This document shows positions 1 to 12,037 of a stretch of 64,000 nucleotides of DNA, one piece after another. The notes beneath the pieces were generated by a model. The model worked only from the letters and a program-made list of their open reading frames with translations. It was not told the DNA's origin and did no database searches. Where the stretch lies: NCBI GenBank assembly GCA_036874045.1, contig JAZBRI010000003.1, positions 1,376,501 to 1,440,500 on the forward strand, read 5' to 3'. The translations under genes and the position numbers were made by a program. Source of the stretch: Cymodocea nodosa. Its lineage: Eukaryota > Streptophyta > Magnoliopsida > Alismatales > Cymodoceaceae. Within the stretch, counting starts at the first letter, position 1. Every line of letters begins with the position of its first letter.

Positions 1-1766
1 TTAAAATTCAAATGGCCACTTCAAAATGTCTGATCAAATGTTCAGACCTTCATGAACAAAAGCTTTAGCTCATCAACAGAAGTTTTGTTGGATGTTTGAG
101 GAATTTCTTGTCCACAATCTCCACAGCAATGGATATCCAGATACATTTCTTTTCTCAAGCACATCCTTCAACAGATGCCCAAGTGGACATTTGGATCAAC
201 ATTGTTGGAGAATTTTTGAATTTGATTCTCGTCATTTGACCTTCAAATCTCCAACAGACTTGGATTTTTCAAGAAAATATTGATAAGCTTTCCAAACAAA
301 CACGATCATAACATTCAAATAAATGATAACTAATTTTGCAAACCTCTCAACAATCATCAACAACCAGTTTTTAAACAATTTTGAACTTGAAAACCACTTA
401 GCTGTTAGAGAATATTTTTAAAACACAAGGCATTATTAATTTAATATTTTTTGGAATAACCACTCACCACATTATCAAATAGTTACATGTAAATTTTAAC
501 AACCAATTTTAAAAGGAAGGGAATATTTTCATAAAGCTGATCTTCACTTTCTATATATGTTTGGTTTGAATTCAATGTCTATGCAACTTGTTTTCCTTGT
601 CTAGGATCTACCAGCATTCACACAATGGCAATTGTTGTTTTTAAGATTGCAAGTTCATATTAATCTTCTAAATAATATGTTTTTCTGGTAAAGTTGATGC
701 AGCATTAGTTCATCAGTTATCTGATACCAATGTGTAAAGCTCATCTAGAAAAATTGTCATGTCATGGGTAATGAAATTATTGTCTCTCTTTTCCAAGCAA
801 AACAATTTTTTTTACCTTCTTTACATGTGGCTCTAAGTTCTTAATTCAAGGATATTTATCTTACTCCCTAACCCATGCCTGTTATGACACCTATTTTATA
901 CACCAGAGACGAGGGCTAAATTTGTCAGCTTCAAACTTGATACCTCATACATGGTTACATCATAAAGACAAACATTGAAATTCAAACTGTTGCTACAAAC
1001 ACCATTGAATTTCACAAACAAAATTTTATAGTGTAACATTTGTAACAATCATGCCCCTATTTTAGTACATAAATATCCTCACAAACCATTAAATGTTTTC
1101 ATACATTCAATGCTGACCATGCTATATCTACATATGTACTTCATAAAATAATCCATATCTACATATATAATGCACCAAAACGTTTACATTATGTTTGCAG
1201 CACTATAAATGCCATGATATTGTAGTCTTGAATGATTTTATGTCAAAAGATTTTCATCCAGGTATATTATAATATCATTAGAGAGCAAGCACCCTTGACA
1301 CAAGATCAATGTTGGTCAATTTCCTCCATTGTGACCTATATATATCATTTCTCACCGTTAATATATATATATATATATATATCACAGATTTGAGTACCAG
1401 AACACAAGCTCTTCTTTTGTGGATGTAAGAATGTGTCCTATGTACATGTGGATCCTTCCTAGACCTCACGTTGATGGAGATCTCGTGCATTATGTTTACC
1501 CTTTTATACTATAATATCATTACCTTATCATGTATGTATCCATAAAGTACCATTCTCTTAGTTGTAACACATAATACCTGGTTCTATTTAACTTAAACAG
1601 TGCTATATTCCAAGGTTCTTTTAGAATTGCCTGCTTTACAGTTTATGAATTTGATTTGTCTCCATTAGGAAAAAATTTGAAAAACACAGGATCCCATACA
1701 AAGTTGGTTTTTATCACATGTAGAGTTTTACTTTTTTCCTGTTATCGTGTGTATATACTATTGCAG
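1..1766 (+). other. Intron of the left-edge kinase gene (no exon seen)
   Basis: AT-rich sequence before the first recognisable kinase exon. I looked for the kinase catalytic-loop codons (HRDLKP) and N-lobe motifs and found none, so the upstream exons must lie left of the window. It contains a TA microsatellite near 1361-1382. The short reading frames here show no family similarity that I recognise. Confidence 0.6.
1361..1382. repeat. (TA)n microsatellite
   Basis: About 11 uninterrupted TA units inside the kinase intron. Such tracts are length-variable in plants; no function is implied. Confidence 0.9.
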
Positions 1767-4700
1767 ATAATTTATTGCTTACGGAAAATCAAAGGCATGT
1801 TAAGCTTGCTGATTTTGGATTAGCAAGAGAGGAATCTGTGACAGAGATGATGACAGCTGAAACTGGGACCTATCGCTGGATGGCTCCTGAGGTTTTTTCA
1901 TCTTATCCTTTCTAGACTGAAATCTCAATTTCAGAGAGGCCAATATCCCATGTTACAGTCAAGTAGCAAACATGGCAGTTCCTATATTTTAGCAATAAAT
2001 TTTAATTTAGTGCCTGAATCAATGGTGGAATTAATTCTTATTTTTTAGTCTGTAAAATTGATTTCAAGTTGGCATTATCAAAATTTATTTTTTATCTTTA
2101 AAATGCAAAAAATGATATCTTACTTTAGTGAATCACAAATTTAAGTATTTGTGCTTGCTGCTAAAAAAAAGGTATTTCTACTGCTCAAGCATTACCCTAA
2201 GTCAAGGTTTAGCAGTCATTTTTTATTGTAATTGTGGTAAGTAAATATCACTCAATCTGGTGGTCGCCTCTGTTTTTGAGAGGGTATTCTTGCTTGTATA
2301 TGGCCGTATCTTTTGCCAAGTAAATAAAATACCTTTCTAAAGAAAAGTAGTGCATGACTTACAATTATGGAAAATGAACTACAAGAAAAATAGCATGAAG
2401 AGTCATTTTCTTTGAGCAAGCTTCATCTTCAGGGGAAAGAAACACTGTCATCTACAGTTGAGGAAACCACTTGAGGGATTGTACTTCTTGTCTAGAAAAT
2501 TGTGACTTTTTATTAAAGTTTACATTTACTTGCAAATCATCCAGCACGACTATTCAAGCTGGTACCAACTAAAGTTTTCTATAGTAAAAAATTTGCTCTT
2601 TCTATTGACACCTAGGAAGATCTTGATATCTGTCAATGGTTGAAATTCTTGAAACTGGCATGTCTATCTCATCCATGTTTAGAAAATTAGAAAGGACAAC
2701 CATGACTTTGCATTATTTAACTCTGTTACTATTGAAATTCTGGTTTGAAACTAATCATGATGTCTTATTATTAACAGAAAAAGTGAATAGATGACTAGAT
2801 ATATGAACTAATGACTTGATGATAAATAAAGATTAACTAAGTTTTGCACATAAAAGACTTCTCAGAGTGCAAAATCAAACTGTATTTAGATTGTTGCAAG
2901 TTGCACCATGCCCCACCAGCTTTGAAACTTGCACTTTCTCATGTCATCTACTATTATCCAAGTTGTGGTTCCTGGTTAGTCTGCTTTGAAAACAAGTTGC
3001 TGCTAGTGGGTGATTATGTTTTATTTCTCTGTCACCCAAGTTGCACTTATTCAGTTTGCTCCAAATAGAGCTTGAAAATAGATGTGAAGGTTAGTAATGA
3101 ATCATATATTAAACTGTGTCTTTTGTATTCTCCTGTTTTATCTGTTTCATAAAATGAAAATTTCTTTGGCTTTGGGTGGTGATTCCAATCAATTTACAAA
3201 AACTTATTTTTATTTCTAAAACCATGCAGTTATACAGCACAGTGACACTGCGTCGTGGAGAAAAGAAGCACTACACCAACAAGGTTGATGTTTATAGCTT
3301 TGGTATTGTTCTATGGGAGTTATTGACTAACCGAATGCCATTTGAGGGCATGTCCAACTTACAAGCTGCTTATGCAGCCGCTTTTAAGGTAAGCAGGTTG
3401 TGTTCAATTATTTTCTCCATTACTATTTAATTTTTGGAAAATTGAAAGTAAAGAAGTAGCTTAGTATTATTGCTTGAGTCACATAAATTTTCTGTTTATA
3501 AATAATGCTTTTAATGGCAAATCTTTTCATAAATGAAGTGTCTAATGGTGATTTAACCCATCATGTTTCGGCATCACTAGTAGGATCAACTAGAATTTGA
3601 AACGGTAAAATTGAAATGAGATCCTTTTGAAACTTTTTGGTACACAAGCTCCTATGATCAAACCTTTTATTTTGGAACCAACTTTTAGAAAAGATGTTTT
3701 GTTTTCAATGAAAAGTGAGCAAAGATACTGTCATAGAATTGTTTGCCTATACATTTGAGAGGAAGCTCCAGAGTTCACTTTAAAATAGATTCTGAAGGGA
3801 CCCTTCTATACAAAAACTAAGATCAACCCTAAAATTGGTCCAATACAATTGATGTCAAAATGAAACTCGAATGATATTATAATGATACACATGAAAATCA
3901 ACTCAACATGCTCTTTTTGTGTCATCTGTGTGTGTTGATTTTCGGGTCCATTTGCAATTTTCCATTCTGTAACTGTGGGGGCAGAATAAGAGCTATGCAA
4001 ACGTTTTTTGTCTACAGCCGTTAAATAATTCCATTTTTAGGAAAATGTGGAAAATTGAAAATAAAATCAAAAAAAAATTGAAAATTCTTGAGAAATATAA
4101 ATAACAGAATAGAAAACTTTTTGAAAAAATTTAGTTGATGGAGTTGCACTTAAATAGTCCTTTGTATCCTATTCCAACAAATATAAGTTTTTACCAGCTA
4201 GATCAATCATTACCTTTGTCAATTGCATCAGTTTTATAATAAAAAGGATCAACTAAGTTATACATTGATATGGAGTTAATGGACAATGAGCAAATAAACA
4301 ATCAATGCAAAGCCCTTGAGAACTTTTGCTTGATTATTTTCTGATTGCAGGGATCTGTTTTGGTTAGTTTAGTTTGGTTAACGTTTAAAATGGAATGTTG
4401 TTACAATGTGAAGAAGGCATCCTTAAGCCTTTCAGAAAAAATGTTTTTACTAATATCCCATCCTTTGGTCTTTAACAATGTCCATAGATATACTGAATTT
4501 GTTTTCTGAAACCCAAGTCTATTCATCTTATGAGGAGAGTTGGGAATAAAAACAGCTGAACGGTGAGCAAATTAAGGTATTTAGCATTAGTAGATCTAAG
4601 GATATTGTCATATATTTGGACTAATATCTTTATATGGTGATATCTTGGAGATTATTCATCTATATCAGCCAGGCTGTTTACATCTACTTGTATCCAATAA

Positions 4701-6715
4701 TCAGACATTGAGATATATTGGTGGAATTTTGTCAACATGTGTTAGTTTTTCAAGATGACACAGCATTGAAATCAACTTCGAGATGTTGACATGGTAATTT
4801 TGTTAACAAAAAGTGATTTTTTTTTATATGTTTCCATGAACGTGACTCTGACATGTTGCAATTTTATCAACATGCCTTGACTTTTCAACTGTGAAAGTCT
4901 GACATGGAATCAAGTTGAATTCCTTGACGAGTAAATCTTCATTAATCAATAAAAAAACTTTCCTCGCTTTCTTTGTGTGCGTGAGATCATGTGAATCTTT
5001 CTGGAGATGCTCCAAGTCAATGGAAGGTTAAATATATTTTTTTACGACATCAATAAGAGGTCAAAAGAGCATTGGCCCATTCTTCGTGTATGACTACTTC
5101 TAGATATTAGTTAGATTTATGATCCATTTGGATTGACAATGGACTCACATGGAGAAGTCCAGTTATGGAGAAGATCCGATATGGGCATGCCTGATAAATC
5201 TTCTATCTAGGTTTACATCACTGACTATATAATTCTTTTTCCTAAGAAATCCTTAGTTAACTTTTGTGTGGAGGAATTGGAGCACCTTGCAAACACTCTA
5301 CTATGTAAGGGCCTTCATTACCTTGACGATCAAAAGAAGTTGTTTATGGTTGAGATTACATTATCAATTTTGGATGAGCTTTATTGAATTCTTATAATTC
5401 GTTTTGCAGTGATTCCTCTTCTGAGCTTAACATGAGATTCAAGTTTTTTAGCGAATATTTTAAAATGGGCTATTAATTAAATGATTTCTATCTTTTGCAA
5501 TCTTACTTACATCGAAATAATTATCAACTTCTTAATCAGGATTTCTGATGAAAAGATTATCGTACCTTTTTGAAAAATATATACACCATACGGGCAATAG
5601 TGATAATTTTGGTGGTTGGTGGCAGCATTTAACTATCGATGGTGGTGATGGCCAGTAACAGTAATGGTTGAATTTGATGGCAGTGGTAGTTGGTGGTGGT
5701 GACTAGCTGGCAGTGGTGATGGCAAGTGGTAGCGGCAATTTTTTGTGATTTGAAATTTTGAATAATGTTATGTTAAAAACGACAATATGATCTATATATG
5801 AAATTTGATATAAACAAAATTGTTACACAAGTAAACTCCTGAGTTTCTAGATCTTGATCTTTTCTATCTTTCCATGCATAGATGTTCAAATGTTTTTCTA
5901 CAAGAAGCCCTCTAGAAATTTGTGTTTGTTTTGGCTTCTCAAGAATCAAAAGATAACAGTTAGAAGCTCTAGCCTGAAATCGCTACCAAACACTATCTAA
6001 TTTCAATGATGTGTGATTTTACAGACTAATATAAACAATAGGTTATTGAGAAGTCCTTTGCTAAGTCTGGCTCATTTTGGTGTTTAACATGGGTTTATCT
6101 ATTTATTATGTAGGTTGGCTATCTTCTTATCTTATTCGTATGCTTTATGACACATATGAGTATCATTGCTTAACTCATTCTGGACGCTTGGCAAAACTAG
6201 TAATGTAAATTTCTGGACACTTGACATTGTAAACCTTAATCCTTAAATCCTAGATGAATGTGTTCCATTGTAAGTGTAATTCGTCCACCATAGAAAGATT
6301 GGGATGAGATGCAACTTTAATTTGGTATTGTTTGTCATTTGAATATCTTTCAATGTAAGATTTTATTCTGAATATTTTGTAAATTTCTACACTAACATGA
6401 TATTATACTTTGTCCAATTGCCAACAAAAGCACGTGAGGCCAACGCTTACGGAGGGCATGCCCACCGAGCTTGTATTCATCATCCAGTCATGTTGGATGG
6501 AGGATCCAAGCTCCCGTCCTTCCTTCAACCAGATAACTAGGATGCTTGATGAGTTCCTTTATAGACTTCAACCGGCTTCGCTAGATTCTGAAGTTTCAGA
6601 AACATCAAGCAGCAGGATAGGCATCCTACCAGCATCATCTGCACGGATTGGTGGGAAGTTTTCTTTCTTTAAGCAGATCTTTACTGCAAAGAGGCCTGGT
6701 AGCAATAAAACATAA
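1767..6715 (+). CDS. ATN1/STY-like serine/threonine (Raf-like) protein kinase, 3' part
   Basis: Three exons are visible: 1767-1891, 3230-3388 and 6431-6715 (TAA). The first starts inside subdomain VIb (DNLLL) and carries the DFG motif (LADFGLARE), the activation segment with [12 protein letters not shown] and the MAPE motif of subdomain VIII. The second has subdomain IX ([14 protein letters not shown]) and [17 protein letters not shown]. The third has subdomain XI ([12 protein letters not shown]) and a roughly 50-residue Ser-rich tail. The wording closely follows Arabidopsis ATN1 and its relatives, the plant STY/Raf-like group of cytosolic kinases. The splice joins PE/LYS and FK/HVRP are in phase. 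The Gly-loop, the Lys and the HRD codons lie off the left edge. The last acceptor (AAAAG at 6426-6430) is pyrimidine-poor, and the intron before it is 3 kb long. I see no defect in the visible part. The exact substrate cannot be told from the sequence. Confidence 0.9.
5611..5736. repeat. Degenerate GGT/GGC-rich trinucleotide tract in the kinase intron
   Basis: A run of GGTGGT, GGCAGT and GGTGAT words in the 3-kb intron between the last two kinase exons. It is strand-asymmetric (purine plus T) and stands out from the AT-rich intron. It looks like an old, mutated trinucleotide repeat. Confidence 0.6.
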
Positions 6716-8649
6716 ATGGTATTAATGCTTCTTGATACATTTTGTATACCAAAGAAAGGAAGAAAGAGCACACACAATGTATGCCTGTTGTAGAGGTGTA
6801 TAATATATTTGTTAGGGTAATCAGAATCATATTTCTTAAAATACTGGCTGAAGCAGAATGGTGGGAAAAGATATTGGTTGCAAGTACTTGGTGCTTGCTG
6901 CTTGTTGACCAAAAGCTGAATTCTTGCGTGTTCACCTATTTTAGATATTGAGGATGAATGCAACACTCATTACATATTAAACACATAAAAATGTTTTTAC
7001 GAAATAAATAATTCCTTTTCTAAATAATTATTGCATTTTTCTGTTACAAGTTTGACTAATATTCTGCAAGCATTAAGATTGTAAACCTGTTAAACTTATG
7101 ATTCAATGCTGCTTCACCTTGTAATTTCTCATATGGATAAATAATATGTTCAATAGAAAGTATTGCTGGTTTCTGAAGGTCATATGCCTCCGAAACCTTA
7201 TTTCCTTTTACCAAATCAGAAAGATTTAGAGAGCTTGGTCTGTACCTGGTGTAATAATGTTCTGCTACTAAAATATTTACAGGTACACCAGTCTCATTGA
7301 ATCTCCACATTTTTGAAATGCCTTTCTTGCCATCTTTTCCTTGGTTCAAAGTGGGTTGTGATAATTACTTTTTACAGGCATGCACAGTTTCAGGAAAGCC
7401 TAGTGTACCAGGAGTTGGAAACAAACAATATTTTATACATGTACATGATACAGGTGGTCTTTTCTTCTCTTGGGAACTAGTATGGGATAAGGATGCTTTG
7501 GATTTAAGTTAAAATAAAAATACTACCAGTCGTGTAAAATATGCGAAGGACCATCGGCTGCTCCACAGAAAGGAGCGTCACCTACCTTATTAATAGACGT
7601 TAAATACAGATCTCATAATTAAAGCACATATAGGAGGATGTAGCAAAAAAAATAACGCAGACGACAGTCACAAGGTAAGAAGCGAAATGACCTAATAACA
7701 TGTTCTGGTTATAAAACAAGGGGCAAATTATTTGTTTTCGCGACGGTTATCTTACTTTAATATCTTCAGTCATGTCATTGTTTTTTTTTTTTTTTTTGTA
7801 AATCGTATGTTTGATATTACAAAATAATATATCAAAATTAAATTTGATATGATGTTTTGAATAATTTCAATAAAAAATATTATAAATATTTACCGAAAAA
7901 AATGTACTCTTATGAATTTAACAGAATAGGCGTCTTGAAACTTAAATTTTAGAATTTAGGATGTAATGTTGACTATTCTTATACATAAAAGATTATTTGT
8001 TTTTTTTGCATCCCTTGGAATTTAAATCTTAAAGAAGACTATTTATCATGAGTATCTCTACACCTGGCTAAGTAAATTATTACAGTTGGTTTAAATAATT
8101 TTATCATGGCACATTAATTAGTGGGGTTTCAAGCCCATGAATCTGGTGGTTTGGGAAGATGGGAGGTGGAAATCAATTAATGGGAACAGTTCATGTTAGG
8201 TTTGCCGGATGGAAGAGCCATTAAAGACACATGCAATGGGAGATGGATGGTTTTAGCTCCTGCAGCTTTAATTGATTAGTTAATTAAAGGAGACTATTGT
8301 TTTTGAAATAAATCAATAATTATTAATGATCAGTTCAATGTTGTTATAAACATTTGTAACTAAAAATATTAAAATGTATCGGTGATAAAAATTACATTTA
8401 AAATAAAAATATTTATCTTTTATAAATATTTGTTTCATATATAATCTTTATTATTAATAAATTTTAAGTTAAACATTAACCTAAACTGTAAAATAAGTAT
8501 CTATAACATTTTTAGCTATGAACATGTACAAGTTCATTTTTTTTATTGTCAATTTATAATTACAGTAGGAAGGAGAAGTGTAACACAAGTCTAGATTAAG
8601 ATTAACCAAAAGTTGAGAAATCAGCAAAAAAAAAAAAAAAGTCTAAAAC

Positions 8650-8670
8650 AGAAAGAAAGAAAGAAAGAAA
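8650..8670. repeat. (GAAA)n microsatellite
   Basis: About five GAAA units directly after an A-rich stretch upstream of the LTP gene. Confidence 0.85.
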
Positions 8671-9155
8671 ATCTCTTTTGGCAGTCAGTTCATCGCTTTA
8701 GCTTCTTCAAAAATTTAATGCATATGTAAAAAAAAGGGGAGATCCATTTCATTTGTAACATTGAAGAATATTAATTAATGTTTTAATCATAAAGTTAATA
8801 GATCACAATGAATATTGGAATGATATTTTGGCTAGACTCTTTTTAGAAATCAAATTAAATATTTTTGCTACAAGTTTGATTTATCAAAATTAAATTGATG
8901 ATTAAAAATTTTAAGAAAGATGAGAACATATACCAACAACAAACTTATTGTAATTACACTTTGCAGTTAAAAAAAAAAAACTTTTAACTCGTTAATAATA
9001 TAAATTTGAATCTTTTACACTTATGATCAAATTTTGTCACCTGAATCCTAATTTATTAAAAAAAACAAAGGGAGTCGGTTAATTAGTCGTTTGGATCTGT
9101 TCCGTTTTCCTCCATCAATGCTCCGACAGCACCCCCACGCCATCGTCACTCCCGC

Positions 9156-9163
9156 TACATAAA
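9156..9163 (+). promoter_or_regulatory. Possible TATA-like element of the LTP gene
   Basis: TACATAAA lies about 115 bases before the start codon, with a C-rich leader after it. Position and composition fit a plant core promoter, but the match is not perfect. Confidence 0.35.
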
Positions 9164-9277
9164 CCCTACAACTCCCCGCCCCCCTCCACCTCACGAACCA
9201 CACTCCTGGTGCTCTGACTTCCCTCCGACCACCGCCGACCACGTACGTACGATATCTGACTGACGTAGCCAGTGGCC

Positions 9278-9833
9278 ATGGCCGACCTCCGCATCGTGGT
9301 CCTTGCTCTGGCAGTGGTAGTGGCTTCGACGTCGGTGCCGCGCGCCGAGTCGGCGGTGTCGTGTGGTCAGGTTTTCGGGTTGCTCGCGCCGTGCGTCAAC
9401 TACCTCAGGCTCGGTGGTCCCTGTCCCGATGCCTGCTGCAACGGAGTCAAGGGCCTTAACTCCGCCGCCCAGACAACCGCCGCCCGCCAGACCGTGTGCG
9501 GGTGCCTAAAGAGCGCCGCCGGCGCCGTCCCCGGCCTCCAAATCAGCCGCGCCGCCAGCCTTCCCAGTACCTGTGGTATCAGCATTCCCTACAAGATCAA
9601 TCCCAGCGTTGACTGTGCTAAGTAAGTCCCTCTCCTACCTACCTACCTACGTTGATATATACCCAGCATAGAAAATCTGATCTTAAACCCTCTAATGTCA
9701 ACTTAATTAGAACTTTCACTTCTCTCTCCGTCTATTTATCTATCCGTCTAATGTTATGCTTTTGCCGATTACTACTTATACATATGGTTGGTTGGTTGGT
9801 TTGGTTGTGATGGTTGGATGCAGGGTGAGGTGA
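9278..9833 (+). CDS. Non-specific lipid transfer protein, type 1 (nsLTP1)
   Basis: Exon 1 is 9278-9621 and exon 2 is 9824-9833, giving 117 residues ending DCAKVR. The intron a few codons before the stop is typical of nsLTP1 genes. Residues 1 to about 25 form a hydrophobic signal peptide, so the product is secreted to the cell wall or cuticle. The eight-cysteine motif is exact: C29, C39, C53-C54, C74-x-C76, C99, C113, with spacings 9, 13, 19, 1, 22 and 13. These form four disulfides around a lipid-binding tunnel. Arg70 and Tyr105 (PYKIN) match tunnel-lining residues of the family. Two oddities: an additional Cys49 between the second and third motif cysteines, and Ala69 where the family's T-x-x-D box usually has Asp. 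The ATG at 9278 sits in perfect GGCCATGGCC context. Family role: binding and shuttling of acyl lipids in cutin, defence or pollen; the tissue cannot be told from the sequence. Confidence 0.95.
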
Positions 9834-10486
9834 AGAAGATGGTGCTGGATTTCCTGAATAAGCTAGCAGAGAGCAAGTTTAAATAATTCAGGACATTAAC
9901 TAAGATCAGAGGATTATTTAAGGTGGCTAGCTGCGATATCATGTGTGTATGTGTGTCTCCCTCTCTCCGGTGGAAGTAGTCAGATCTACTTTCAGTGATT
10001 ACGTGCATTTGCATCTCATCATCATGCTTGCTGTCTTGTGCTTCTTCTTGCATGTTACAGTCGTATGCATTTCATGTTTCTTTCAAGTGTATTTTTCATG
10101 GTTACTTATCAAATTATGATCACCTCACCGCTCTTTTGAATCAAAGAATGATTGATTCACTTCGGTATCTGAATTATTTGTAACGCGTTTGCAGGTCAAC
10201 TTAACGAGTGAACTTTTTGGCTAACTTTTATACGATTTTAGATGAATTAAGCTTGACCAAATTAAATCCAGAACATAGACATTAGTGTTATTTTAATTCA
10301 TCCATTTACTAAAAGTAATAAGAAAAATATCTTATAGATAAATATGTAGTAATAAAACGTTTCTAGTTCTGGACATTTTTCCAGTTCAGATAAAGAGAGG
10401 GAGAGAGCGCTGTCACCCTCACGCAACCCCTCCCTCTCCGATGTAGACGACCCACATCTCTACCTGCTTCATCGGCTCACCGGTAG
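9834..10486. other. LTP 3' UTR and spacer
   Basis: The first 200-300 bases after the LTP stop are the likely 3' UTR. From about 10200 the sequence is AT-rich spacer, turning abruptly GC-rich at about 10390 where the decayed RING gene begins. No other gene is seen. Confidence 0.5.
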
Positions 10487-10807
10487 GCCCCCACGGACGT
10501 CGTAATACCACTCAACCGGACCGCCCAGCTGATCGTCCTCCTCGCCCTGGCCTGCGCCATCTTGGGCGTGGGCGCCCTCGGCCTCCACCCCGCCATCCAG
10601 TGCGCCCTCCGCTGCTGCTGCGGGGCTGACGAAGAAGGCGTTGAGGACGATCCCGGTGGGAAAGTACGGGTGAGGGTGTTGCCCCAGCGCCACCACGGGT
10701 TTCACGTCCCGTGCATCGACACTTGGCTCGAGACGCATCCGTCGTGGCCCTCGTGCCGGCGCTCCTTTCTGGCCAGCCCGCCGGAGGAGGAGGGCCGTGA
10801 GTCCTAG
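10487..10807 (+). pseudogene. Decayed ATL-type RING-H2 (E3 ligase) gene
   Basis: The frame 10487-10807 reads TDVVI, then an N-terminal hydrophobic helix (LIVLLALACAILGVGALGL), a Cys-rich juxtamembrane stretch (IQCALRCCC), and the second half of a RING-H2 finger (KVRVLP, HGFHV, CIDTWL, PSCRRSF). This is the architecture of plant ATL membrane-anchored E3 ubiquitin ligases. Several parts are broken. An in-frame TAG (10484-10486) precedes the helix and no ATG opens the frame. The first zinc pair (CxIC) and the linker before it are missing. The LPxC cysteine is Arg, and the SCPxC cysteine is Trp (SWPSC). Only about four of eight zinc ligands remain, so it cannot form a normal RING. I infer an ATL pseudogene or relic rather than a working ligase. 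Confidence 0.75.
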
Positions 10808-11518
10808 CCGTCACCAGTCGTGCCAGGCTAACGAAAAAGAAAAGGAAAAAAAGAAATGTTTATGTAATTTTCATCTTTTTCCCTGCTCTTCTCTTAAATC
10901 CGGCGATTCAAGAATCTCGTGTGCAATTACGTTTTTTTTTTTTTTTTTTCATTCTACGGTAAAAAGAAGAAGAAGTCTTTTTACGTTATTATAATCGACA
11001 CGAAAAAGCCTTTTCTCGTTTTCTTCAATTGAATTATTGATTTATCGGCTTTTAATATAAGACCATTAATTGAGTCTATTTTTTCATGACTGAGATTATA
11101 ATATAAGTGTTTCTGTCCCACATTGTCGTGTCATCATTGGTCTTATTATTCATTTACTAGTTGCGAATTGATTTTACAACTATTAATCGTAGAGATTTCA
11201 TCACTAAAAAACGACAGAATATTACTTGGATTAAGTTAAAAATGCGATATATTATAGATTATATCATGGATTAAATAGTTATATAAATAATTGTTAATTT
11301 AAATAATTAGTAACTTTTGCAGCAAAAGGTCCCATTGCAACCCAGAAGAGTTGGGTTTGGGACCATCTCTTCTATTTTAAGTTTTTGAAGTAAATTAACT
11401 TATAATCTATCAATAGTAAAATTTATATTTAAAATAAACATATATTTTAAGTTCTTTAACGGCTACATTTCCATGCCATCAGACCTCCCCTTCTACTTGT
11501 CCGAATCCATCGACCAAG
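10808..11518. other. Spacer, nothing recognised
   Basis: AT-rich, with a poly-T run at about 10931-10949. No exon, RNA gene or mobile-element protein is recognised. Confidence 0.5.
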
Positions 11519-12037
11519 ATGCGAACGACCAAGACCCGGCGACCATGGCGCGTCTCCGTCCACGCCGACGCCGGAAGATTCCACCTCCGTCTGAGAGCCA
11601 CCAACGCCGTCCCCTTCTGGGGCAAGTGCAGGGCCAAGCTCTCCGTCCTCCTCCGGTTCCTCCGCCCAACCACAACTACGGCGCCGCCGGACGAATCCTG
11701 GACACGTCTTCAGACCCTGAGGTTCCGTCTCCGCCGCGCTTTCGATGTATTCTTCCGACGCCGCGGACGGCGGCGCATCGTGATCCACAGAGCACTCTGG
11801 CGTCCGCCGAGAGATGGTTGGGTCCTCGCTCCGCCGATCGTGGGGGACCGATCAGAACAAGCTGGTCTCGCCTTCCTCTTCCACGTTCTTGTGCTTCTCG
11901 GCGACTTCTTGATGCGTGGCGGAGGAAGAAGACGAAGAAGCCGCCGGCACCTGGCGGTGTTCCTCGTCGCGCTCTTTTCTTCTGCCTTGGTCGCTTCCGG
12001 CGTAGTATTTGTATTTGGGGTCCTTTTTCGCTTTTAA
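11519..12037 (+). CDS. Unrecognised GC3-rich reading frame, 172 codons
   Basis: I do not recognise the family. Of the overlapping open frames here I prefer this one, because most codons end in C or G (runs such as GCC ACC AAC GCC GTC CCC TTC TGG GGC AAG), the pattern of GC-rich monocot genes. The other frames show Arg/Pro-rich shadow composition. Residues 1-70 are basic with PFWGKCRAKLSVLLRFL. The middle is Arg-rich. The C-terminal third has two hydrophobic segments (LAFLFHVLVLLGDFL and LAVFLVALFSSALVASGVVFVFGVLF) split by an Arg-rich loop, so it may be a small membrane protein with a hairpin. It sits between a decayed RING gene and a conserved nuclear-protein gene with no overlap. It may be a lineage-specific gene, a single-exon retro-derived gene or a relic. 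Expression evidence is needed. Confidence 0.4.
   Translation: MRTTKTRRPWRVSVHADAGRFHLRLRATNAVPFWGKCRAKLSVLLRFLRPTTTTAPPDESWTRLQTLRFRLRRAFDVFFRRRGRRRIVIHRALWRPPRDGWVLAPPIVGDRSEQAGLAFLFHVLVLLGDFLMRGGGRRRRSRRHLAVFLVALFSSALVASGVVFVFGVLFRF

Larger units (their letters stand above)
6716..9277. other. Intergenic: kinase 3' UTR to LTP promoter
   Basis: The first few hundred bases are probably the kinase 3' UTR. The rest is AT-rich with poly-T (about 7780-7798), poly-A (about 8625-8640) and an AAAG tract. Two overlapping open frames near 7056-7512 resemble no family I know. No gene is called. Confidence 0.5.

Noticed and set aside
6568-6966. 132-codon frame opposite the last kinase exon
   Set aside because: It is the antisense shadow of a clear kinase exon plus its 3' UTR.
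7056-7349. Minus-strand frame of 97 codons with reasonable amino-acid composition
   Set aside because: No recognised domain and no neighbouring exons; it overlaps another open frame on the plus strand in AT-rich spacer. Most likely chance.
9630-9806. CTAC repeats at the start and GGTT repeats at the end of the LTP intron, as a possible stem closing the intron
   Set aside because: Pairing has a mismatch every fourth base, so a stable stem is unlikely; probably simple repeats.
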